From: Verrucomicrobiota bacterium
GTDB taxonomy: Bacteria > Verrucomicrobiota > Verrucomicrobiia > Opitutales > Opitutaceae
Reading direction: 5' to 3'
DNA length: 45,985 nucleotides
Assembly (NCBI GenBank): GCA_016222805.1
Contig: JACRQG010000008.1
Location: 658,978-704,962 of the forward strand
The notes below the pieces were generated by a model. The model had not been told where the DNA came from and made no database searches. It saw nothing but the letters and a program-made list of their open reading frames with translations. Position numbers and translations under genes: made by a program. This document shows positions 7,778 to 15,149 of the stretch, piece by piece (the stretch's first letter is position 1; each line of letters begins with the position of its first letter).

Positions 7778-8333
7778 GCGTGAGAACCGTGAGCCAACTG
7801 CCGTCAGGCTGGGCATTGCTTTCGTGGCGGAATCCGCGTTGCCGCGCTTCACCAAACAAATGACAGGGCTCGCGATCCGTGCGGGCCCGCAGCGTCCCGC
7901 CGGCCGGCAGCGCCTCGAGCGCAGAGAGAATCCGGATCAGCGGCTCCGGCGGCTCCAATCCCCGGGCGTCGATTTCCAGCACGCCCTTCGCCTCGGTGGC
8001 CACCGCCGCCACCGGTGGCACCGCACAGCTTAACGGGGTCGGCACCGATCCACCCACGGCCTTCAGTTTGGTGATCTTCACCCGGAAGTCGTCGGGCCCG
8101 CGTTCCAGGTATTCCCAGGAGACCGCCCCGGGAAACTCCGCCTCGAACTGGTACCGCAGGGGCACCGGGTCGTGGTCATTCAACAGCACGAAGTGGCCGC
8201 CGACCGGCAGGTCGAGCCAGCGCTGGAAGATCATGCCGTGTTTGATGCGGCAGGGAATCGGCCGGACATCGAAGAGAGGGTCCGCCCCGGCGGACCCCGC
8301 AGTTTCGACGGAAGGGAGTGATGTGGGTGTCAT
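7770..8333 (-). CDS. Tandem DUF2249 protein
   Basis: A 187-residue soluble protein with two DUF2249 domains. The first (about 19-91) has FDVRPIPCRIKHGMIFQRWL, then LLNDHDPVPLRYQF and SWEYLERGPDDFRVKI, the full family signature. The second (about 117-185) has IDARGLEPPEPLIRILSALE, then LRARTDREPCHLF and a DGSWLTVLTR end. An Ala/Val/Pro-rich linker joins them. DUF2249 proteins have a SirA/TusA-like fold, are of unknown activity, and are often found beside hemerythrins, NO-related or respiratory genes. The ATG at 8333 has no clear Shine-Dalgarno sequence; the upstream bases are pyrimidine-rich. It is the first gene of the three-gene operon, 26 bases after the predicted transcription start of an FNR-type promoter. 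Confidence 0.9.
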   Translation of the reverse strand: MTPTSLPSVETAGSAGADPLFDVRPIPCRIKHGMIFQRWLDLPVGGHFVLLNDHDPVPLRYQFEAEFPGAVSWEYLERGPDDFRVKITKLKAVGGSVPTPLSCAVPPVAAVATEAKGVLEIDARGLEPPEPLIRILSALEALPAGGTLRARTDREPCHLFGEARQRGFRHESNAQPDGSWLTVLTRG

Positions 8334-8358
8334 GGGAGAAGAGGAGGCAATAAAACCG

Positions 8359-8371
8359 AGCCGCCATTATC
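8359..8371 (-). promoter_or_regulatory. -10 element and predicted transcription start of DUF2249 operon
   Basis: On the minus strand GATAAT occupies 8371-8366, close to the TATAAT consensus. Counting seven bases downstream puts +1 at about 8359, 26 bases before the ATG. The only nearby -35 substitute is the FNR-type box, centred exactly 41.5 bases upstream, as in class II FNR/CRP promoters. Confidence 0.6.
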
Positions 8372-8393
8372 GCCGCGACGCCGCCGGCGCGCC

Positions 8394-8407
8394 TTGATGC
8401 AAATCAA
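8394..8407. promoter_or_regulatory. FNR/DNR-type binding site
   Basis: TTGATGCAAATCAA is a perfect match to the FNR consensus TTGAT-N4-ATCAA, a fully symmetric dyad. It is centred at 8400.5, 41.5 bases upstream of the transcription start predicted from GATAAT. It lies between the leftward DUF2249 operon and the rightward TonB receptor gene and could in principle affect both, but the spacing fits the leftward promoter. Confidence 0.75.
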
Positions 8408-8480
8408 GTTCCGGCACGGTCGGGATCCGCCAGGCCTCCCCTCGGGCCGGCGACACAAAAAGGTCGAATCCATCCCCCGC

Positions 8481-11400
8481 ATGGAATTATCTCGGCCGCC
8501 CCCGATGTCTCTCCCTCACCCCGCCCCAATGCTCGGCGCCCTGCTGTTCCTGGGCACCGCCGCCTCCCCGCACGCGCAGCTCGCCCCGGCCCCCGCCGCT
8601 CCACCGCCCGCGCCGGCCCGCGACGAGGCCGTCGTGCTCTCGCCGTTCACCGTCAGCACCGACAAGGACATCGGCTTCGTCGCCAACAGCTCCCTCGCCG
8701 GCGGCCGCCTTTCCAGCGATCTCGCCGACACCCCGGCCGCGTACTCGGTGATCACCCGGGAGTTCATCGACGCCCTCAACCTCACCGACCTCAACCAGGC
8801 GATCGAGTGGACGGTGAACACCAACGTGAACAACGACAATGGCGCCAATCTCACCTTCGCCTCCAACGTCACCTACACCACGCGTGGCGTCGGCGCCTCC
8901 ACCCCGCAGCGCAACTTCTTCCCCTTCTACGTCAACTTCGACAGCTACAACCTCGAGCGCTACGACTTCTCGCGCGGCCCGAACTCGATCCTCTTCGGCA
9001 ACGGCAACCTCGCCGGTTCGGCCAATGTCGTGACCAAGCAGGCTCGCTTCGATCGGCCGGTGCGCGAACTGCGGGCGACCTACGGCTCCTGGAACACCCG
9101 GCGCGTCTCCCTCGACGTCAACCAGCCGCTCGGCCGGACCTTCGCCGTGCGGGCCAACGCCGTCTGGCAGAACGGACGCGGCTGGCGTGACCGCGATTTT
9201 TCCAAGCTCAAGGGCCTGGCCCTCACCGGCTCCGCGCGCCTTGGCGCCAACACCACGATCCGCCTGGAGGGCGAATACGGCGAGAACAGCCGCATGTCCG
9301 GGTTCACCAACATCAACGACGCCTTCGCGGGTTGGGACGGCGTCTCCACGTTCGATGCCCCGCTGACGGCCACCCCCGCCAACAACAACGCCCGCGGCGT
9401 CTCCCGCAACGCCACCGCCGGCTACTTTGTCTACGCCCCCGCTTCCGGCTTCACCGGGGTGATGAACTACCAGAACACCGCGATCACCCTCGGCGCCGGC
9501 GCCAACACCGCCGTGCCCATCGCCGGGAAGTTCTTCGCCGGCACCACCGTCAACGCCACCAACGCCGACCTGCTCAACTCGCTCAACCTGCCCGAGGATC
9601 GCTTCGCCAACGCGATCCGCGGCTCCGCCTTCCGCCTGCCTGGGCGCACCTTTGCCCCGTCGTTCGATGCGCCCGTCTTCTGGCAGCGTTACCGCGACGT
9701 CGCGCTCTATCTCACGCACTCCTTCGGTCGCTCGCTCTTCTTCGAACTCGCCCTCGACCGGAACTACAGCTTTCGCGCCGCCGAAATCACCCTCAACCGC
9801 GGCCTCGTCACCACGTTGATCGACATCAACCGCAACCTGCCCAACGGGGCGCCCAATCCCAACTTCCTCCAGCCCTACAGCGAGGCCAACCGCCAGCAGA
9901 ACCCGCGCGGCGTCGACGCCACCAACGTCCGCGGCGCCCTCGCCTACGTGAAGGACACCCGCTTCGGCGACTTCAGGTTCAACTCCCTGTTCGGCACCAA
10001 TATTCAGGACAACCTCGGCCGCCTCACCAAGCTCGGGGCTCGCATCAACGCCGATCCGCGCCAGTGGTCCCTCGTCGATCTGATCAACTATCGCTACTAC
10101 TGGAACCAGCGCGGCCGGCCCCTGCCCCAACTCGAGAAGATCCAACTTGTCGACCCGGTGCTCGGCACCACGCGCGAGGTGACGCCGGCCTACACCTACG
10201 ACACCTCCCGCCCTGAGGTGAACGCCAACACCAAGGCCACCTACAACTACGCGCTCGGCTCCATGAACGCGCAGTTCTTCAAACACCGCCTCGTCGTGCT
10301 CGGGGCGGTGCGCTTCGATGACTACAAGAACGAGGTCGCCTACAACTCCTTCATCCGCGACTACCCCGCCGACTGGAACGGCAATGACATCGTCTTCAAA
10401 CCCGCCGCCCCGGCGGACTACCTTTCCCTCAGCTACGTGCCCAAGGACACCTCCGGTCGCGCCACCGGCCCGGCCCAGCCCGCGCTGCAGCGCCCCCGCG
10501 ACGGCGCCGGCAACCGGCTCACCCAGTACGCCGGCGATCGCTTCCAGGACGACTACTCGCCGCCGCCAATCACGGGAACCAAGACCACCTACTCCGCCGG
10601 CAGCGTCCTGCATGTGCTGTCCTGGCTCAGTGTCTACGGGAACTACGCCCAGACCTACAACCTGCCTAACGTCCAGCCGGCCCTGACCGGCAACACGCTG
10701 CCTCCCACGGTCGCCGAGGGCATCGACGCCGGTGTCCGGATGAAGCTCTTCCAGCAGCGCCTCAACCTCAGTTTCAACCGGTACTTCTCGAAGGAGGCCA
10801 ACCAGAACACGAGCGCCCCGGCCAACACCGGCGGCCCGATGAACAACATCATCAACGCGAACGTCGTCGGCGACTTCTCCGCGAGCGGCCTCAACATCCG
10901 GGGCCTCCAGCCGCTGCCCGCCGTGTTCATCGACCGCCGCCAGGGTCGCGCCAACGGCTACGAGTTCGAGGCCGTCGCCAACCTCAGTAAATCCTGGCGC
11001 CTGTCCGCCAACTACGCCATCGCCCGCGCCTACGCCACCAACGCCGGCGAGATCACCGCCGCCTTCATCGACCGCAACCTCGCCACCCTGCGCCAAATCG
11101 TCCTCGACGCCGGCGGGCTCGTCGATTCGGCCAACGTCGCCACCGTCGACGCCTCGATCCCCGCCAACCAGCGCTCCCCCGACGTCAATACCGCGGTCTC
11201 GGGCTGGAATTCACTCATTGCCGGCCGCGCCGGCATCGTCTCCGGCACCGTGGTGACGCAGAACACCACCTCGGCCAATCTCTTCACCGATTACACCCTG
11301 CCGGAGGGCCGGCTCCGCGGCCTGCGCCTCGGCGGCGGCGCGCGCTACCGTGGCCGCACGGTGATCGGCAACCGCGGCGCCGACTCCATGGTCAATCCGG

Positions 11401-11699
11401 CCAACCCTGCCCAGGCAATCGACGACCCCAAGGTCGACGCCTTCACCATCGTCTACGCGCCAGGTTACTGGGTCGCCACGGCCACCGTCGGCTACAACTG
11501 GCGCCTGACCCGGAAGCAGGAAATCCGCCTCAATCTCTCGATCGACAATCTTCTCGACGACGCGAAGGTCCGGTACACGAGCACCATTCTCCGTCCGCCC
11601 GGCGGCGACGTGACCAACCCCTCGCGCGTCACCGTGCCGAACAACTACTGGTACCAGGTCCCGCGCAGCTACACGCTCGCCGTCACGGTGCCGTTCTGA
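8481..11699 (+). CDS. TonB-dependent outer membrane receptor, Opitutaceae-type
   Basis: About 1072 residues. The leader contains MLGALLFLGTAASPHAQ, then a Pro/Ala-rich stretch and the box DEAVVLSPFTVSTDKDIGFV at 48-67. The plug follows with SLAGGRLSSDLADTPAAYSV, ITREFIDALNLTDLNQAIEW and RYDFSRGPNSILFGNGNLAG. The barrel ends in YTLAVTVPF. 'VLSPFTV...LAGxRL..DLADTPAAxSVITREF' is the style of the many receptors of Opitutaceae and related Verrucomicrobia, whose substrates are mostly unknown; polysaccharide fragments or metal complexes are usual guesses. Starts at 8481 and 8505 are both possible and neither has a good ribosome site. The barrel is unusually rich in Asn and Thr. A solitary gene followed by a repeat-rich gap. 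Confidence 0.92.
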   Translation: MELSRPPPMSLPHPAPMLGALLFLGTAASPHAQLAPAPAAPPPAPARDEAVVLSPFTVSTDKDIGFVANSSLAGGRLSSDLADTPAAYSVITREFIDALNLTDLNQAIEWTVNTNVNNDNGANLTFASNVTYTTRGVGASTPQRNFFPFYVNFDSYNLERYDFSRGPNSILFGNGNLAGSANVVTKQARFDRPVRELRATYGSWNTRRVSLDVNQPLGRTFAVRANAVWQNGRGWRDRDFSKLKGLALTGSARLGANTTIRLEGEYGENSRMSGFTNINDAFAGWDGVSTFDAPLTATPANNNARGVSRNATAGYFVYAPASGFTGVMNYQNTAITLGAGANTAVPIAGKFFAGTTVNATNADLLNSLNLPEDRFANAIRGSAFRLPGRTFAPSFDAPVFWQRYRDVALYLTHSFGRSLFFELALDRNYSFRAAEITLNRGLVTTLIDINRNLPNGAPNPNFLQPYSEANRQQNPRGVDATNVRGALAYVKDTRFGDFRFNSLFGTNIQDNLGRLTKLGARINADPRQWSLVDLINYRYYWNQRGRPLPQLEKIQLVDPVLGTTREVTPAYTYDTSRPEVNANTKATYNYALGSMNAQFFKHRLVVLGAVRFDDYKNEVAYNSFIRDYPADWNGNDIVFKPAAPADYLSLSYVPKDTSGRATGPAQPALQRPRDGAGNRLTQYAGDRFQDDYSPPPITGTKTTYSAGSVLHVLSWLSVYGNYAQTYNLPNVQPALTGNTLPPTVAEGIDAGVRMKLFQQRLNLSFNRYFSKEANQNTSAPANTGGPMNNIINANVVGDFSASGLNIRGLQPLPAVFIDRRQGRANGYEFEAVANLSKSWRLSANYAIARAYATNAGEITAAFIDRNLATLRQIVLDAGGLVDSANVATVDASIPANQRSPDVNTAVSGWNSLIAGRAGIVSGTVVTQNTTSANLFTDYTLPEGRLRGLRLGGGARYRGRTVIGNRGADSMVNPANPAQAIDDPKVDAFTIVYAPGYWVATATVGYNWRLTRKQEIRLNLSIDNLLDDAKVRYTSTILRPPGGDVTNPSRVTVPNNYWYQVPRSYTLAVTVPF

Positions 11700-12119
11700 G
11701 GTTCTGGTAATCCGAAACTCGTGGTAAACAGGTCAGATTCCCAAACCAGAGAACCACGGATAGACACGGATGAAGATCTCCCCCGCGGTGTCCTTTCGGA
11801 TTCCTCCGCGGTGAGGAGAGTCCGGGGCGCTGCCTCGCCAGGCTGACCCTGTTTTCTGCTGTAACTTCGTCTGGATTTATCTGTGGGCGGGGCGACCTCG
11901 CCCCGCCTTGGCGAAGGTCACCGGGTGATTCTGGTCCGGGCGCCTTCCTCCCGACGAGACCACGCTTCCGCGCCCTTTCGTTTGTGCGACCGAACGCGAG
12001 ATCTCGTGGTCGCGGCACTCGCGCTCGTCAGCGACCTTCGAAAGTCCGCCACAAATCTGCCCGAAGAAGGTCGATCCATACACTCCTTTCGATTGTGCTG
12101 GAGGCAGGTCCGATTCCCC
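11700..12119. other. 420-bp gap without a gene, holding two repeat types
   Basis: AACCACGGATAGACACGGAT at 11752-11771 matches the 'ACCACGGATGGACACGGAT' type of dispersed repeat common in Verrucomicrobia and Planctomycetes. A degenerate opposite arm (TCTGGATTTATCTGTGG) lies near 11870-11886. The right arm runs straight into a member of the GTGGGCGGGGCGACC palindrome family. I see no convincing coding frame; the frame of the downstream beta-helix protein stays open here but has no signal or conserved sequence before ATG 12120. Confidence 0.6.
11880..11907. repeat. REP-like GC palindrome (GTGGGCGGGGCGACC family)
   Basis: CTGTGGGCGGGGCGACCTCG followed by CCCCGCC. GGCGGGGCGA and TCGCCCCGCC form a 10-bp perfect hairpin with a short loop. 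It is attached to the degenerate 'ATTTATCTGTGG' arm of another repeat type, so the two kinds of repeat are fused here. Confidence 0.65.
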
Positions 12120-13775
12120 ATGCGCCTGTCCCTGCTCCCCTGGTTACTCCTGATCACGATCGCCCCGGGTATGGCCGCCCCGGCCAAGGACGCCCCTGCG
12201 GCGCGCGGCCCGGGGCCGTTCGCCATCCCAACTTTCCATTGCCTAGGTCTCTACTGGTCGCCACCGGGCGGCGCCGCCGACCGGCCGGTCACCCTTCGCT
12301 TTCGCGCGCAGGGGACGACCGCCTGGCAGGAAGGTCTGCCGATGCGCTATCATCCCATCGCGGGCACCGAGGAGGACCTGACCGATTACCGCGGCAGCCT
12401 GGTCGATCTCCGGGCGGGCACCACCTACGAGGTGGAACTCGCCCTCACCGGCACGACCACGACCGCGCGGCTCACCGCGACCACCTGGAGCGAGCAGTTT
12501 CCCGTCGGTGAGACGGTCCGGATCGCCAGCCGCGGCGAACCGCTGGTGATCACCGAGTCGGGCCGCCCCGGCGCCTATCGCGTCTACGACGGCCGCGGCG
12601 CCACCATCGACGTGCGCCACCAGCACGAGACGTGCATCACCGTCGACGCCACCTACGTGATCCTGCGCGGCTTCACCCTCAAGGGCGCCGGCTCCCATCC
12701 GCGCGCCAACAACCGGTTCACCGGCGCCATCCGTCTCGACGGCGGCCATCACATCGTGATCGAGGATTGCGACATCTCTGACTGGGGCGGCCTCAACCCG
12801 AAGACCGGCTTCGGCTTCAACATGGACTCCGCCATCCTCTCCCGCGCCGCCGAGCTCAGCCAGCTGGTGGTCCAACGCTGCCGGATCCACTCACCAACCT
12901 GCGACGGCAGCAACTGGTCGGAGCCCGTCTATCCCACCCACTCTGCCGGACCGCAGGCGATCAGTCTCTTCAACACCGCGGGCAACCACGTCCTCCGTTA
13001 CAACGAGTGCACCTCCGATTTGGAGCACATGTACAACGATGTCATCGGCGGCGGCAGCAACGGCAGTTTCCAGGGTTCGCCCGGACCCGACTCCGACATC
13101 TACGGCAACGTCGTCAGCCACTGCTGGGACGACGGCCTCGAGGTAGAGGGCGGCGGGCGCAACGTGCGCGTCTGGGGCAATTACATCACCCAGTCGATGA
13201 TGGGCATCGCCAACGCCGCGACCTCGATCGGGCCGCTGTACCTCTTCCGCAACATCGTCGGACGCACCCAGACCAAACCCGACACCCCCGGCGGCAACTT
13301 CATCAAGATGGGGTACGCCGGCAGCGAGGATTGGATGACCGGCACGCAGTACATTTTTCACAACACGGTCTTTCGCGAAGGCGACTGGCTCCCGAACGGC
13401 GGCTTCGGCGGCACGCGCATCGTCAAGCACACCGTCTCGCGCAACAACATCCTGCAGGTGCGCAGCCCGCAGGGTCACAGCCACAGCAATCACAAGGCGA
13501 ATGTGGACAACAGCTACGACTACGACCTCTTCAACGGCCAGGTGCCCGCCGGCACCGAAGCGCACGGCATTCGCGGCGAACCGATCTACGAACCCGGCGC
13601 CGGCTTCGATCCCGCGACGAAAACCGGTCGCTTCCAGCTCGCCGGGGGCAGCCCCGGTGTCGCCGCCGGAGAATACCTGCCCAACTTCAGCGGCGTTCCG
13701 CCCGGTACGCGCCCGGATATCGGCGCCCATCCTCGCGGGGCGGCGCCAATGCGTTTCGGGCTCCAGGCTCCGTAG
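12120..13775 (+). CDS. Secreted right-handed beta-helix protein
   Basis: A 551-residue exported protein. Residues 1-19 (MRLSLLPWLLLITIAPGMA) are a signal peptide. Residues 38-125 resemble a fibronectin-like N-terminal domain (TFHCLGLYWSPPGG, TYEVELALTG). From about residue 150 the chain is a parallel beta-helix, shown by repeated short rungs such as YVILRGFTLKGAG, HHIVIEDCDISDW, QLVVQRCRIHS, NHVLRYNECTSD, DIYGNVVSHCWDDGLEVEGG and NVRVWGNYIT. The last region (GEPIYEPGAGFDPATKTG, RPDIGAHPRG) is the usual end of NosD/pectate-lyase-like secreted proteins. Such proteins bind or cleave polysaccharides, but I cannot name catalytic residues. I chose ATG 12120 because it begins the leader and has GGAGGCAGG upstream. 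The gene is not in an operon. Confidence 0.85.
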   Translation: MRLSLLPWLLLITIAPGMAAPAKDAPAARGPGPFAIPTFHCLGLYWSPPGGAADRPVTLRFRAQGTTAWQEGLPMRYHPIAGTEEDLTDYRGSLVDLRAGTTYEVELALTGTTTTARLTATTWSEQFPVGETVRIASRGEPLVITESGRPGAYRVYDGRGATIDVRHQHETCITVDATYVILRGFTLKGAGSHPRANNRFTGAIRLDGGHHIVIEDCDISDWGGLNPKTGFGFNMDSAILSRAAELSQLVVQRCRIHSPTCDGSNWSEPVYPTHSAGPQAISLFNTAGNHVLRYNECTSDLEHMYNDVIGGGSNGSFQGSPGPDSDIYGNVVSHCWDDGLEVEGGGRNVRVWGNYITQSMMGIANAATSIGPLYLFRNIVGRTQTKPDTPGGNFIKMGYAGSEDWMTGTQYIFHNTVFREGDWLPNGGFGGTRIVKHTVSRNNILQVRSPQGHSHSNHKANVDNSYDYDLFNGQVPAGTEAHGIRGEPIYEPGAGFDPATKTGRFQLAGGSPGVAAGEYLPNFSGVPPGTRPDIGAHPRGAAPMRFGLQAP

Positions 13776-14041
13776 CCGCTTCAGCCGGCCCGCGCCCGGG
13801 CTTCGCAGTTATTATCGCGACTCATTCGAACACCGCAGGCCCCGGCGCGGGCGCCTCACGGTCGTGACAAAGGGAGCTAATCCGGGCCCTTCCGGGATCC
13901 GATCGCTGCCGCGTGCAGGCGGAAACGTTGGCTTGTCGCTCCCGCACGTACCCGCCACACCGACACCCCTCGTGCGAGGGCGGCCATCCCCGGCCGGACC
14001 TCGAAAACCCACAACGTCCGCACCCCTGAACGAAGTCCCCC

Positions 14042-14179
14042 ATGAACAAGAAGCCCTCCCCGAAAGCCGCCACTCCCGCTCCGAAAGCCAAGGCCAAGGA
14101 CCTCGCCCCGAAGGTCACCGATGCCATCAAGGGTGGCTTGATGACCAGCAGCAAGGAAGAGGCCAGAAAACGGCCCTGA
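14042..14179 (+). CDS. 45-residue Lys/Ala/Pro-rich peptide with Gly-Gly motif; candidate RiPP precursor
   Basis: A short gene, ATG 14042 to TGA 14177-14179. Residues 1-19 are a very basic Lys/Ala/Pro-rich head. Residues 20-32 read DLAPKVTDAIKGG, a leader-like segment ending in Gly-Gly. The last 13 residues (LMTSSKEEARKRP) hold one Thr, two Ser and a Lys next to two Glu. ATP-grasp enzymes of the graspetide type join Ser, Thr or Lys side chains to Glu or Asp, so the tail has donor and acceptor residues together. The ATP-grasp ligase gene starts 6 to 45 bases downstream. I do not recognise the peptide as a described precursor class, and it could instead be a small basic protein with no modification. 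No protease or exporter gene is adjacent. Confidence 0.55.
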   Translation: MNKKPSPKAATPAPKAKAKDLAPKVTDAIKGGLMTSSKEEARKRP

Positions 14180-14224
14180 GGTCGCGTGGGCGCGAACGCC
14201 CTTCTTGGCCATCGTGCCGGTGAC

Positions 14225-15118
14225 ATGCCCCGCAGCCTTCGCACCCGTTGCTTCTGCTGTGTCAATGATGGCGTCCCGCCGGAAACGACCGCGCTCCTGC
14301 GCCGCGCCTGTCGCCGTCGTTCGTTGACCTATCGGGAGGTCGAGCCCTCGACCTTCGCGTTCAATCCCCGGGACCGCCTGCGGCCCGGGGATTTGCTTTA
14401 CCGCCCGGCCATCTCCCTCGCGGCCCAGCGGATCGAGCAGTTCCTTTTCACCGAGGGCGTGCTCACATTCTACGCCGACCCGGCGCAGATTTACCAGGAA
14501 TGCCTCAGCCCGACCCTGGTGCTAGCGCGGGCCGGCCTGCCGATTCCACGCACCGAGTTCTGCACCACCAACCGGCGCACGGTGCTGCGCGCCCAGGCCA
14601 CGCGCCTCGGCGGGCCGCCCCTGGTGGTCAAGATCCCGGGCGGCTCCGGCGGCGTGGGCGTGATGAAGGTCGATTCCCTCGCCAGCCTCTTTTCGGTGGT
14701 CGATTACCTCCTGGCCCGCCGGGAACACCCCCTGCTCTGCACCTACGTGCCCGAGGCCACGCACTGGCGGGTGATCGTGGTCGGCGACCGGGCCATCGCC
14801 TGGTACCGGAGCCCGGTGGCGCCGGAGGATTTTCGTTCTTACCCGACTGGCCGGCGCGCCGACCACGCGGTGCGGTTGTCCGCCGCCGCGCGGGCGTTGG
14901 CCGTCGCCGGTGCGCGGGCGCTGCGCCTGGAGTTTGGCGGCGTCGACCTGCTGGAGACCGCCGCCGGCGACACCTACCTGCTCGAAGTGAACTTCCCGTG
15001 TTATTTCCCCCAGGCGCAGCGCCACACGCGGACCGACATCGCTGTGGCCATGATCGATCATCTGCTGGCGAAGACGCCGGCGCTGTCCGATCAACCGGCC
15101 TCCGTCCGGCGCCGCTGA
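14225..15118 (+). CDS. ATP-grasp family ligase (RimK/graspetide-synthetase-like)
   Basis: A 297-residue enzyme with an ATP-grasp fold. Residues 9-40 form a small N-terminal domain. PPLVVKIPGGSGGVGVMKVD (131-150) holds the conserved Lys136 and the Gly-rich ATP loop. LEFGGVDLLET (235-245) and YLLEVNFP (251-258) give the Mg-binding Asp241, Glu254 and Asn256. All catalytic positions look intact. The family activates a carboxylate as acyl-phosphate and joins it to an amine, thiol or alcohol; members act on amino acids, cofactors, proteins and RiPP precursors. GTG 14186 would add 13 residues and bring it to within 6 bases of the peptide gene. The adjacent 45-residue peptide suggests peptide modification; a free-standing amino-acid ligase is the alternative. 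It converges on glpK with only 31 bases between the stop codons. Confidence 0.85.
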   Translation: MPRSLRTRCFCCVNDGVPPETTALLRRACRRRSLTYREVEPSTFAFNPRDRLRPGDLLYRPAISLAAQRIEQFLFTEGVLTFYADPAQIYQECLSPTLVLARAGLPIPRTEFCTTNRRTVLRAQATRLGGPPLVVKIPGGSGGVGVMKVDSLASLFSVVDYLLARREHPLLCTYVPEATHWRVIVVGDRAIAWYRSPVAPEDFRSYPTGRRADHAVRLSAAARALAVAGARALRLEFGGVDLLETAAGDTYLLEVNFPCYFPQAQRHTRTDIAVAMIDHLLAKTPALSDQPASVRRR

Positions 15119-15149
15119 GGGATACCGTCCGGGGAATCGTCGACCCGCC

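Noticed and set aside
8487-11096. 869-residue open frame opposite the second TonB receptor
   Set aside because: Val/Gly/Glu-rich antisense mirror of a well-supported receptor; no leader or family motif.
13776-14041. Possible structured leader RNA before the small peptide
   Set aside because: Only short, ordinary GC hairpins were seen and no known RNA motif; it may hold just a promoter.
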